The notes under the pieces were generated by a model that was not told where the DNA came from, did not search any database, and saw only the letters and a list, made by a program, of their open reading frames with translations. The translations under genes and the position numbers were made by a program. A DNA stretch of 64,000 nucleotides from CAMDTE01 sp964504345 (GTDB taxonomy: Bacteria; Bacteroidota; Bacteroidia; Flavobacteriales; Schleiferiaceae): assembly GCA_964504345.1 (NCBI GenBank), contig CAZDDX010000001.1, positions 1 to 64,000 on the forward strand, read 5' to 3'. Shown here one piece after another: positions 39,011-47,779 of this stretch (position 1 is its first letter; each line of letters opens with the position of its first letter).

Positions 39011-40168
39011 ATGCAGTGGATCCACGAAACACCCGAAGCCGCAGAAACCCGTAAAATGGTTGCGGAATCCGCACGTGCTTTTGCCGAACAGCACATCCGA
39101 CCGTATGTGATGGAGTGGGACGAGGCTCAATATTTTCCCAAGGAGGTTTTTCACGCCATGGGGCAACAAGGATTCTTGGGAGTTTTGGTACCTGAAGCGT
39201 ATGGCGGTTCCGGTTTGAACTACCAATCCTACATCTCGGTTATCGATGAAATTTCGCAGGTTTGTGGTTCCATCGGATTGAGCGTGGCGGCCCACAACTC
39301 TTTGTGCACCGGTCATATTATGGCTTTTGGTTCCGAAGAACAGAAAATGCGTTGGCTCCCAAAATTAGCTACGGGTGAATGGATTGGCGCTTGGGGTTTA
39401 ACGGAAACGGGGACCGGTTCCGACGCAGGCGGCATGCACACTACAGCGGTTCGGGACGGCGATTATTGGGTTCTCAACGGCTCCAAAAACTTCATCACGC
39501 ACGCCATTTCCGGGGATGTTGCCGTAGTCATCGTCCGCACCGGCGAAAAAGGTGATTCCCACGGGATGACCGCATTTGTGGTGGAGAAAGGCACGCCCGG
39601 CTTCAGTTCGGGTAAGAAAGAGAACAAGTTGGGCATGCGTGCCTCAGAAACGGGTGGTCTCTTTTTTGACCAGTGCCGCATTCCCGACGCCAATCGCTTG
39701 GGAGAAGTAGGGGATGGATTCATTCAGTCCATGAAAATCCTGGACGGTGGCCGAATTTCAATTGCCGCACTCTCCATTGGCATTGCCAAAGGTGCTATGA
39801 ATGCAGCGTTGCACTACAGCAAAGAACGCGAGCAATTTGGTAAGAAAATCTCCGAATTTCAGTCCATCGCTTTCAAGTTGGCCGACATGGCCACCGAAAT
39901 TGAGGCATCGGAATTGTTGACCCGCCACGCAGGCGCTTTAAAGGATGCGGGTCACAAGATGAGCAAAGAATCCGCAATGGCCAAATTGATGGCCTCCGAA
40001 GTATGTGTTCGGGTAGCCAACGAAGGAATTCAAATCCATGGTGGATACGGATACACCAAGGACTTCCCGGCAGAGAAATTCTACCGCGACGCTAAATTAT
40101 GCACCATTGGAGAAGGTACCTCTGAGATTCAGCGTTTGGTGATTTCGCGTACTTTGTTGAAGGGTTGA
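39011..40168 (+). CDS. acyl-CoA dehydrogenase
   Basis: A 385-residue FAD enzyme of beta-oxidation or branched-chain acyl-CoA breakdown. All family segments are present: N-terminal helices, GAWGLTETGTGSDAGGMHTTA (FAD and substrate contact), KLGMRASETGGLFF, REQFGKKISEFQSI and the C-terminal IHGGYGYTKDFPAEKFYRDAKLCTIGEGTSEIQRLVI. The Glu of IGEGTSE is in the late position seen in short-chain enzymes. Specificity is not set. It stands alone, 73 bases after the acetyltransferase gene. Confidence 0.93.
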   Translation: MQWIHETPEAAETRKMVAESARAFAEQHIRPYVMEWDEAQYFPKEVFHAMGQQGFLGVLVPEAYGGSGLNYQSYISVIDEISQVCGSIGLSVAAHNSLCTGHIMAFGSEEQKMRWLPKLATGEWIGAWGLTETGTGSDAGGMHTTAVRDGDYWVLNGSKNFITHAISGDVAVVIVRTGEKGDSHGMTAFVVEKGTPGFSSGKKENKLGMRASETGGLFFDQCRIPDANRLGEVGDGFIQSMKILDGGRISIAALSIGIAKGAMNAALHYSKEREQFGKKISEFQSIAFKLADMATEIEASELLTRHAGALKDAGHKMSKESAMAKLMASEVCVRVANEGIQIHGGYGYTKDFPAEKFYRDAKLCTIGEGTSEIQRLVISRTLLKG

Positions 40169-40253
40169 AATCCGTTTACGCGTCCAGTTGACCCCTTGAC
40201 GCAATCGCAGTCCAAACGCACAAAAAAGGCTTGAACAGCCTGATCTCCTGTGT

Positions 40254-40261
40254 TACATTTG
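40254..40261 (+). promoter_or_regulatory. -7 element for the T9SS surface protein gene
   Basis: TACATTTG, a full TAnnTTTG match, five bases before the ATG at 40267. Confidence 0.65.
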
Positions 40262-40266
40262 TGTCC

Positions 40267-43200
40267 ATGAGAAAGTCTGTTCTTTTTGTTCTGGCGTTGC
40301 TGCTGTTCGCAGCACTTCCTACCAAGGCTTCCCACCTAATCGGCGGGGAAGTTACTTGGAGTTGTTTGACCACAGGGCCCAATGCCGGTAAAGTAGTTTT
40401 TCGTTTGGCCGTCTATCGGGAGTGTGGAGGTATTACATTTAACGTTAATACACTTTCGTTGACCTCCAATAGCCCGGCGGGCAACATTGTTTGTACACGA
40501 GTTTCGCCCGGATTGAACGTTTCTCCTTCGTGTTATTCTGGACAGCAGCCATGTTCTGGGCCTTCTGCTAACGGATCTATTGAACAACATATTTTTCAAT
40601 CGGCTCCGATTACCTTGAACGGCACACCGCCTGCCACAGGTTGGACCTTCTATTACGAAGAATGCTGCCGTCCGGACGGATTGCTGAACATGCCGAATTC
40701 TCAAATTCAATCCTTTCGCTTGCGCGCAGTGATGAAACCGTTTTCCCCCGGTGGTGCAGGCACACCTGCTTTGAACATGAACCCCTGCTACGATTCATCA
40801 CCAAGTTTTGCTGAGGCACCAATTTCAGTTATCTGTTCCGGATACACCTACACATACTCCCACAACGCGGCCGATGCGGATCTAGACGAAATGGAGTATT
40901 CATTAACAGCTCCTTTGGGTTCAAGTGGTAATCCGATTGCCTCTACTGGAGGATACACGTGGACGTTGACTCCGGGTCCGGGCCCATTTCCTTCCAGCCC
41001 TGCGATGCAGTTCAATACGGCTACTGGCAACATCACCATATCCCCACAAATCGGTGGTGGATATGCATCCTCGGTAAAAATCGAAACACGTCGCTGCGGT
41101 CAAGTGATTGCGGAGGTTTATCGTGACATTCCTATTGTCATCCGCACGGGCTGTTTGCCTATTCCGCAAACAGGATCAGGGACGATTAATTTACCTCCCT
41201 CGGTTGTTGTACAGAATTACCCTGGATTTGACTCCGTCAAGCCGGTGTACGCGGCCAACGGCTCAGTGGCCTTTTGGAAAGTAAGTGTATTTGCCGGCGA
41301 GAAAGTGAAGTTTGGCCTGGTCGCTACCGAAACACAGTTACTCCCCACCTTTGCGCCGCAATTGATTGATTGCAAGCCGCTGGGACAACAATTGGGATCA
41401 CCCTTGAACAGCACAACCACCGGATGTTTGAATCCCCCGTGTGCCACCATCGTTGGTGCTTTGGGCCAAGGTGGTCCAGGACAGACTCAAATAACCGGAA
41501 TCCCAACCGTTAATAACGTTATTTTTGAATGGCAAACGGATTGTGGCCATTTGGCAACCACGGCGAATTCCTGTGGCCAACTGTCTAACGTATATCCCTT
41601 CCTGTTGCGAATGGCGGACAACTATTGTCCGGTTCCTGCCTCGCAAACGATAAATGTTGTCGTTGAAGTCATGAACTCCATGCCGGACGCGCCTGATTTA
41701 ACCAATTCCTGCGTTACGCGTTTGCCTAACGGTAAAAACCAAATCAATTGGTCCACACCGGTGGATACGGGTCAAAATTTTGATGCGTATGTTGTTTTCT
41801 ACGGCACCAACCCTGCAATTCCCTTCGTTGCCGTGGATACCGTTCTGGGTTACAACACCGCACTTTTTACCCACAACAACCCCGTTGCGGGTCAACCAGC
41901 GTACTACTTCATGCGTACATTGGGTGGTTGTGGATTGAGTTCAGCTCCTTCGGATACCATTTCCCTCGTAGAATTGGACGTTACTCCTTTCCCGCCTACC
42001 AATTCCTATGTTGCTCAGCTGGCTTGGAATTCTGGACATTCGGGGTCTTCACCCACCTATGAAGTTTGGCGTCGAGGCACGTCAACACCCTGGGCACAAA
42101 TCGGCACAACTACGGCGTTGAATTATAACGACACGGTGAATCTGTGCGGTGATTTGCTGCGTTACGAAATTCGGGTAGGGGGCAGCTGCAATTCCACTCG
42201 GGACAGCGGTCAGTTTTCGGACCAAGTGAATACGGACGCCATGGCTTTGGATTCGGTTAGTGTTCAAGGAACGAATGCAGTCCTGTCTTGGACTCCGAGC
42301 AAGTCGGGCGATGTAGTGGATTACATTGTTCTTCGAGGAAATGGCGCTACCTGGACCCCTTTGGCTACTGTACCTGCAGCTCAGCCCATGCCGTACGTAA
42401 TTCCCGGTTTGGATCCCAATACGCAAATTGGCACGTACAAGGTGATTTCAGTTGACAGTTGCGGCAACCAAAGCAGTGATTTACTGGTTCCGCAACACAA
42501 CAACATGCTATTGAACGAAAACATTGACCCGTGTGAGGGGATACTTCGTTTGTCTTGGAACGCCTACTTGGGCTGGCCTGGTGGCGTAGACAAATACTTG
42601 GTGCTCGCCGACGTCACCCCTCCAGGAGCACCCACCCAAACCGGGGTGCTTTTGGCAACCTTGCCCGGTAATCCCAACCCCCAACCGGGACAGTTTGTAA
42701 CCTACTCCTCGCGAGACGTCATTTCCGGGTACAGCTACTGCTACTACGTTCGGGCGGTAGATACTTCAGGAACGCTTCGTTCCACGTCCAACCAGAAGTG
42801 CATCAATGGGTTGGTGGTTCAACGTTCGCGTTTGTTGTATTTGGCGCGCACGGCAGTTCGTGCGGACAAAGCCATAGACATGGTGGTGTTTATTGACAAA
42901 GACGCCGACGTGGTCAACTTTGACGTGCAACGTTCCGACGAGCCGGGCATGCCGTTTATCTCACTGGGCAAGTTGCCGAAGCCTTCGGTAGGTCCATGGG
43001 AGATCCGCTTTACAGACTTTACGGCGGATCCAGACAATCACCACTACGAGTACCGCTTTGTAGCTACCGACTCCTGTGGGAATATCGACACGGCCTCCAA
43101 CATTGGCACGAACATTATGGTTAAGGCCACTGCTCAAGACAACTTGGTCAACCGCGTGGTGTGGAACCGCTATCGTGATTTTGGAGGGGTGGTGAAGGAA

Positions 43201-43710
43201 TACCAAGTGTACCGTGCACAAACGGAGACAGGTCCGTTCAATTTGATAGGAACAGTGGCCGGAAAGGACACGGTGTACAACGACAACATCCGCAGTTTGG
43301 GGCCGGACGTAACGGGCATTTTCTGCTACCGCGTTGTGGCTGTGGAACAAAACAATCCACTGGGTTTTGTTGATTTTGACGGACTTCCTTTCCGCAGTAT
43401 CTCCAATGTTGCGTGTGCGGAGCACCTTCCTCGCATGTTTGTGCCCAATGCATTCAACCCCGCGTCCAGCCAACCGGCCAACCGCGTATGGCGTCCGATG
43501 AATGTTTACGCTGAGTCTACATCGTACTCATTGGAAATCTTCGACCGCTGGGGAAATAAAGTATTTTCTTCCCGCGATGAAAAGCAAGGGTGGGACGGTA
43601 CCATCGACGGTGTAGATGCCCCCATGGGCGTTTATATGTACCGTTTGAAGTACCGGTCGGTTCAGGAAGAGTTGAAAGATGTACAGGGCAGTTTGACCTT
43701 GTTGCGCTAA
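40267..43710 (+). CDS. giant surface protein with fibronectin-like modules and a T9SS type B (CHU_C) C-terminus
   Basis: An 1147-residue exported protein. The signal peptide (about 1-21) is followed by a Cys-rich beta domain beginning SHLIGGEVTWSC, then several fibronectin-III-like modules (from about 480; NQINWSTPVDTGQNFDAYVVFY, AVLSWTPSKSGDVVDYIVL, RVVWNRYRDFGGVVKEYQVYR). The last ~90 residues are the gliding-motility-associated sorting domain (MFVPNAFNP, YSLEIFDRWGNKVF, GWDGTIDG, PMGVYMYRLKY) used for type IX secretion and surface anchoring. An adhesin or gliding accessory role is likely. Start set by promoter spacing; the frame is open to 40231. Confidence 0.9.
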   Translation: MRKSVLFVLALLLFAALPTKASHLIGGEVTWSCLTTGPNAGKVVFRLAVYRECGGITFNVNTLSLTSNSPAGNIVCTRVSPGLNVSPSCYSGQQPCSGPSANGSIEQHIFQSAPITLNGTPPATGWTFYYEECCRPDGLLNMPNSQIQSFRLRAVMKPFSPGGAGTPALNMNPCYDSSPSFAEAPISVICSGYTYTYSHNAADADLDEMEYSLTAPLGSSGNPIASTGGYTWTLTPGPGPFPSSPAMQFNTATGNITISPQIGGGYASSVKIETRRCGQVIAEVYRDIPIVIRTGCLPIPQTGSGTINLPPSVVVQNYPGFDSVKPVYAANGSVAFWKVSVFAGEKVKFGLVATETQLLPTFAPQLIDCKPLGQQLGSPLNSTTTGCLNPPCATIVGALGQGGPGQTQITGIPTVNNVIFEWQTDCGHLATTANSCGQLSNVYPFLLRMADNYCPVPASQTINVVVEVMNSMPDAPDLTNSCVTRLPNGKNQINWSTPVDTGQNFDAYVVFYGTNPAIPFVAVDTVLGYNTALFTHNNPVAGQPAYYFMRTLGGCGLSSAPSDTISLVELDVTPFPPTNSYVAQLAWNSGHSGSSPTYEVWRRGTSTPWAQIGTTTALNYNDTVNLCGDLLRYEIRVGGSCNSTRDSGQFSDQVNTDAMALDSVSVQGTNAVLSWTPSKSGDVVDYIVLRGNGATWTPLATVPAAQPMPYVIPGLDPNTQIGTYKVISVDSCGNQSSDLLVPQHNNMLLNENIDPCEGILRLSWNAYLGWPGGVDKYLVLADVTPPGAPTQTGVLLATLPGNPNPQPGQFVTYSSRDVISGYSYCYYVRAVDTSGTLRSTSNQKCINGLVVQRSRLLYLARTAVRADKAIDMVVFIDKDADVVNFDVQRSDEPGMPFISLGKLPKPSVGPWEIRFTDFTADPDNHHYEYRFVATDSCGNIDTASNIGTNIMVKATAQDNLVNRVVWNRYRDFGGVVKEYQVYRAQTETGPFNLIGTVAGKDTVYNDNIRSLGPDVTGIFCYRVVAVEQNNPLGFVDFDGLPFRSISNVACAEHLPRMFVPNAFNPASSQPANRVWRPMNVYAESTSYSLEIFDRWGNKVFSSRDEKQGWDGTIDGVDAPMGVYMYRLKYRSVQEELKDVQGSLTLLR

Positions 43711-43733
43711 ACCAGAGCTTGCTGGAATAAATT

Positions 43734-43763
43734 AAGGGCCGCCCCAAAGGGCGGCCCTTTTTT
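43734..43763 (+). terminator. terminator of the surface protein gene
   Basis: An eleven-pair stem (43734-43744 with 43749-43759), CAAA loop and T run to 43763. The guaB -7 element begins three bases after the T run. Confidence 0.88.
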
Positions 43764-43765
43764 GT

Positions 43766-43773
43766 TATCTTTG
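43766..43773 (+). promoter_or_regulatory. -7 element for guaB, next to a terminator
   Basis: TATCTTTG. The -33 position would fall inside the upstream terminator hairpin, so the two signals share DNA. The next in-frame ATG (43775) is one base away and would lie before the transcription start; the ATG at 43796 is the likely start. Confidence 0.65.
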
Positions 43774-43795
43774 CATGCAATTCAAAAGAATTGCT

Positions 43796-45268
43796 ATGCC
43801 CCTCTCCTCCGAAAAAGTTATTGGCGAATACCTGACGTACGACGACGTATTGTTGGTTCCCGCGTATTCCGAAATTTTACCGCGCGACGTGCGGATCAGT
43901 TCGCGTTTTACGCGCAATATCCTGCTCAATACGCCCATCGTTAGTGCGGCCATGGACACCGTGACGGAGTCCACCATGGCCATTGCCATAGCGCAAGAAG
44001 GCGGCATTGGCGTCTTGCACAAGAACATGACCGCGGAACAGCAAGCGGTGGAAGTTCGCAAAGTAAAACGGGCGGAGAGTGGAATGATTTTGGATCCGGT
44101 GACGTTGCGCGCAGGAGCTACCATAGCCGAAGCCAAACGATTGATGACGGAGTACCGCATTGGCGGAATTCCAGTGGTTACAGAGAAAGGCATTTTGGAA
44201 GGAATTGTGACCAACCGCGATTTGCGTTTTGAAACGAACGACGACAAATTGGTGGGCGAGATCATGACCAAGTCCAATTTGGTTACGGGCAAGGAGAATA
44301 CCACCTTGGAGGAGGCGGAAATCATCCTGCAGAACAACAAGGTAGAGAAGTTGCCGGTGGTGAAGTCCGACGGTACCCTGGTGGGACTGATTACCTACCG
44401 AGACATTTCCAAGAAGAAGAACAAACCGAACGCCAACAAAGACGCCTACGGTCGATTGCGCGTGGCCGCAGCCGTTGGGGTAACGGGTGACGTTGTGGAC
44501 CGGGTTACTGCCTTGGTGGAAGCCAATGTGGATGCGGTCATTATTGATACGGCGCACGGCCACACCAAGGGTGTGGTGGATGCCTTGAAAGCCGTGAAAG
44601 CCAAGTTTCCCAAACTGGATGTGGTGGTGGGCAACATTGCCTCAGCGGAGGCTGCTCGTTACTTAGTGGAGGCCGGAGCGGACGCCGTCAAAGTGGGCAT
44701 TGGCCCGGGTTCCATTTGCACCACCCGAATCATTGCGGGGGTGGGCGTGCCGCAGTTGTCTGCTGTGATGGAAGTAGCTGCAGCGATTGCAGGTAGCGGT
44801 GTGCCGGTGATTGCCGACGGTGGCATTCGCTACACCGGAGATATTGTCAAGGCCATTGCGGCTGGGGCGGACTCCGTCATGTTGGGATCGTTGTTCGCAG
44901 GTACCTTGGAAGCGCCTGGGGAAAGCATCATTTTGGACGGTCGTCGGTTCAAGTCCTACCGCGGCATGGGCTCCATTGAAGCCATGCAAGCCGGCTCAAA
45001 AGACCGATACTTCCAAGACGTGGAAGACGACATCAAGAAATTGGTTCCGGAAGGAATTGTGGGCCGCGTTCCCTACAAGGGCGAAGTGGCTGAAGTCATG
45101 TACCAGTTCATTGGCGGTTTGCGCGCCGGAATGGGGTACTGCGGAGCTAAAGACGTTGAAACTTTGCAGAAAAACGGCCGATTTGTGCGCATCACTACGG
45201 CAGGAGCGGCGGAAAGTCATCCGCACGACGTCACCATTACGCGCGAAGCACCGAATTACAGCCGGTAA
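43796..45268 (+). CDS. guaB: inosine-5'-monophosphate dehydrogenase
   Basis: Oxidises IMP to XMP, the rate-limiting step to GMP. From ATG 43796 it is 490 residues, the family norm: EYLTYDDVLLVPAYSEILPRDV, a CBS pair inserted at about 95-205, the active-site loop GIGPGSICTTRI with catalytic Cys, and YRGMGSIEAM with the flap. The earlier in-frame ATG at 43775 abuts the promoter and is unlikely. guaA is 25 kb upstream. Its stop abuts the stop of the convergent gene with no gap. Confidence 0.95.
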   Translation: MPLSSEKVIGEYLTYDDVLLVPAYSEILPRDVRISSRFTRNILLNTPIVSAAMDTVTESTMAIAIAQEGGIGVLHKNMTAEQQAVEVRKVKRAESGMILDPVTLRAGATIAEAKRLMTEYRIGGIPVVTEKGILEGIVTNRDLRFETNDDKLVGEIMTKSNLVTGKENTTLEEAEIILQNNKVEKLPVVKSDGTLVGLITYRDISKKKNKPNANKDAYGRLRVAAAVGVTGDVVDRVTALVEANVDAVIIDTAHGHTKGVVDALKAVKAKFPKLDVVVGNIASAEAARYLVEAGADAVKVGIGPGSICTTRIIAGVGVPQLSAVMEVAAAIAGSGVPVIADGGIRYTGDIVKAIAAGADSVMLGSLFAGTLEAPGESIILDGRRFKSYRGMGSIEAMQAGSKDRYFQDVEDDIKKLVPEGIVGRVPYKGEVAEVMYQFIGGLRAGMGYCGAKDVETLQKNGRFVRITTAGAAESHPHDVTITREAPNYSR

Positions 45269-46015
45269 TTAATCCAACGATTCTGCCGGTTGTTCCTCAA
45301 CCGCGTCAAATTCGGCGTAGCAGGCCAACAGACTTTCCAGCAACTGGTAGTCTGTGGAGGCGTCGATTTGCGAACGGTTGAGCCGGCAGTAGAGTAGGAA
45401 CTGCTCTACTTTTTCGCCTTCCAGTCCCGTTAATTCAAAGAGAGCGGACCGGTTTCGGCTTTGGTTCAGGCGTTCGCGGTAGGATTCCGCGGTCAATAAC
45501 GTTCGCAACTCGCGGAGCTGGCGCGGTCGGTTTCCGAACATCTCGTAGAAAAAGTCAATCGGATTAGCCAATGTGGGCGTTACCGATTGCGGGGTTCGGA
45601 TGAGCTCGCCGCTGGGTCGAGCGGGTGGAAGGACCTCCATCGGAACCGGCTGGTTCATCGTGATGCGGTAGCCTTTGACCGGTGCCTCGTTCAACAACAA
45701 ATTTTGCGGCTTGAGCACCACCACGATGCTGTCTGGGGCTCGGTTGGGAACGACGTACCGCAGGTACGAAAAGAGGGGCTGGGAGAATACCAAGGTATCT
45801 CCCGGTTGCGCTGCTATAGAGAATCGACCGGATCTGTTGGTGCGAACGCCTTGCTCGCTCCGAACGTTGACCACGGCCACTGAAGGCAAGCGCATGTTCG
45901 TTTTTTCCTCCAGAACGACACCGTGCACCACGTTGGTTTGCGCCGTTAACTCCGCACGGCCCAAGAGCAGGAAAAAGACGGCCCAAAAGGCAAAGTTCCG
46001 GAAGCGGTGTGCCAT
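45269..46015 (-). CDS. exported protein with carboxypeptidase-D-like regulatory domain
   Basis: A 248-residue protein with a signal peptide (about 1-25, ending ELTAQ), a beta-sandwich domain (about 27-105, VVHGVVLEEKTNMRLPSVAVV...TNRSGRFSIAAQPGDTLVFSQPLF) and a basic, helical C-terminal part. It resembles the protein at 8349-9002 (shared GDTL...F pattern) but no TonB receptor adjoins it. ATG 46015 starts the signal peptide; the longer open frame would run into ettA. Function unknown. Confidence 0.78.
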   Translation of the reverse strand: MAHRFRNFAFWAVFFLLLGRAELTAQTNVVHGVVLEEKTNMRLPSVAVVNVRSEQGVRTNRSGRFSIAAQPGDTLVFSQPLFSYLRYVVPNRAPDSIVVVLKPQNLLLNEAPVKGYRITMNQPVPMEVLPPARPSGELIRTPQSVTPTLANPIDFFYEMFGNRPRQLRELRTLLTAESYRERLNQSRNRSALFELTGLEGEKVEQFLLYCRLNRSQIDASTDYQLLESLLACYAEFDAVEEQPAESLD

Positions 46016-46064
46016 AGCTTCCGCAAAGAAACGCGATATTTGCAAGCTGAAAGAATATAGAGCC

Positions 46065-47759
46065 ATGGCCGAAGAAAACAAAGTGATTTTTTCCATGAGC
46101 GGGGTTTCAAAAATCCTGCCACACAACAACAAAGCAATCCTCAAGGACATCTACCTGGGTTTTTACTACGGAGCCAAAATCGGCATCATTGGTTTAAACG
46201 GATCGGGTAAATCCACCTTGCTGAAAATCATTGGCGGGATTGAAAAGAGCTTCCAAGGCGACGTGGTTTGGGCGCACGGGTACTCCGTGGGCTATTTGGA
46301 ACAGGAGCCGCAGCTCGACGAGTCCAAAACCGTTATTGAAATCATTCAAGAAGGTGTTCAAGAGGTCATGGACATCTTGAACGAATACAACAGCATCAAC
46401 GATCAGTTTGGTCTTCCGGAAGTTTACGAAAATCCGGAAAAGATGGAAAAATTGATGAACCGTCAGGCCGAATTGCAGGACAAAATTGATGCTTCCAACG
46501 CTTGGGAAATCGACCAGGTTTTGGACCGGGCCATGGACGCTCTGCAATGTCCGGATCGCGATGCCTCCATTGCGGTACTGTCCGGCGGTGAACGCAGACG
46601 GGTGGCGTTGTGCCGTTTGTTGCTGCGCAATCCAGACGTCTTGTTGTTGGACGAACCCACGAACCACTTGGACGCAGAGTCCATCCTTTGGTTGGAGCAC
46701 CATTTGCAGCAGTACCGCGGTACGGTCATCGCCGTAACCCACGATCGCTATTTCTTGGACAACGTGGCCGGTTGGATTTTAGAATTGGACCGCGGCGAAG
46801 GCATTCCATGGAAAGGAAACTACTCCAGCTGGTTGGACCAGAAGACCAAGCGCATGGAGCAAGAAGAAAAGCAAGTGAGCAAGCGTCGGAAGACGTTGGA
46901 ACGCGAATTGGAATGGGTGCGCATGAATCCCAAGGGACGTCAAGCCAAGTCCAAAGCGCGTTTGGCGAACTACGACAAGTTGATGAGCGCGGAGCAAAAG
47001 GAAAAAGAAACCAATTTGGAGATCTTCATCCCCAACGGTCCGCGCCTGGGCAGCCACGTCATCAACGCGGAGCATGTGGCCAAAACCTTTGGCGACAAAG
47101 TGCTGTACGAAGATTTGAATTTCACCTTGCCGCCCGCGGGAATCGTGGGAATCATTGGCCCCAACGGTGCCGGTAAGACCACCATTTTCCGGATGATCAT
47201 GAACCAGTTCGCACCGGATGCGGGCTCGTTCACGGTGGGTGAATCGGTGAAAATCAGTTACGTGGACCAGACGCACGAAAAAATCAGTCCGGAAAAGACC
47301 ATTTTTGAAATTGTAGCGGACGGTCAGGAACAATTTGAAATGGGCGGTCAAATCGTGAACGCACGGGCCTACCTCAGCCGTTTCAACTTTGCGGGAGCGG
47401 ACCAAAACAAGAAAGTAGGCATTCTTTCCGGTGGAGAGCGCAACCGTTTGCACTTGGCCATGGCCCTCAAGGAAGGTGGAAACGTCTTGTTGCTGGACGA
47501 GCCTACCAACGACTTGGACATCAACACGTTGCGCGCTTTAGAGGAAGGTCTAGACAATTTCGCAGGTTGCGGCGTGATCATCTCGCACGATCGTTGGTTC
47601 TTGGACCGCGTGTGTACGCACATTTTGGCCTTTGAAGGAGATTCACAGGTGTACTATTTTGAGGGTGGTTTCTCGGACTACGAAGAGAACCGCAAGAAGC
47701 GAATGGGCAATGTGGAACCCAAGAAGTTCAAGTACAAGAAGTTGACGAAAGATCAATAA
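46065..47759 (+). CDS. ettA: energy-dependent translational throttle protein EttA (ABC-F)
   Basis: A ribosome-binding ABC-F ATPase that gates elongation according to energy charge. 564 residues with two ABC domains and no membrane segment: Walker A GLNGSGKST and GPNGAGKTT, signatures LSGGERRRVALC and LSGGERNRLHLA, Walker B LLLDEPTNHLD and LLLDEPTNDLD. The inter-domain linker has the charged tRNA-contacting helices (MEQEEKQVSKRRKTLEREL). ATG 46065 (MAEENKVIFSM) is the start; the frame is open far upstream. hisS follows after 20 bases. Confidence 0.93.
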   Translation: MAEENKVIFSMSGVSKILPHNNKAILKDIYLGFYYGAKIGIIGLNGSGKSTLLKIIGGIEKSFQGDVVWAHGYSVGYLEQEPQLDESKTVIEIIQEGVQEVMDILNEYNSINDQFGLPEVYENPEKMEKLMNRQAELQDKIDASNAWEIDQVLDRAMDALQCPDRDASIAVLSGGERRRVALCRLLLRNPDVLLLDEPTNHLDAESILWLEHHLQQYRGTVIAVTHDRYFLDNVAGWILELDRGEGIPWKGNYSSWLDQKTKRMEQEEKQVSKRRKTLERELEWVRMNPKGRQAKSKARLANYDKLMSAEQKEKETNLEIFIPNGPRLGSHVINAEHVAKTFGDKVLYEDLNFTLPPAGIVGIIGPNGAGKTTIFRMIMNQFAPDAGSFTVGESVKISYVDQTHEKISPEKTIFEIVADGQEQFEMGGQIVNARAYLSRFNFAGADQNKKVGILSGGERNRLHLAMALKEGGNVLLLDEPTNDLDINTLRALEEGLDNFAGCGVIISHDRWFLDRVCTHILAFEGDSQVYYFEGGFSDYEENRKKRMGNVEPKKFKYKKLTKDQ

Positions 47760-47779
47760 ACCCAAACGTCCCAACACAC

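Noticed and set aside
46051..46062. TATAG-like sequence before ettA as a promoter
   Set aside because: It lacks the TTTG core. A GATATTTG slightly upstream is a one-mismatch match, but too uncertain to annotate.
45675..46064. Upstream extension of ettA
   Set aside because: Antisense to the carboxypeptidase-D-like gene; EttA proteins begin near MAEENKVIFSM.
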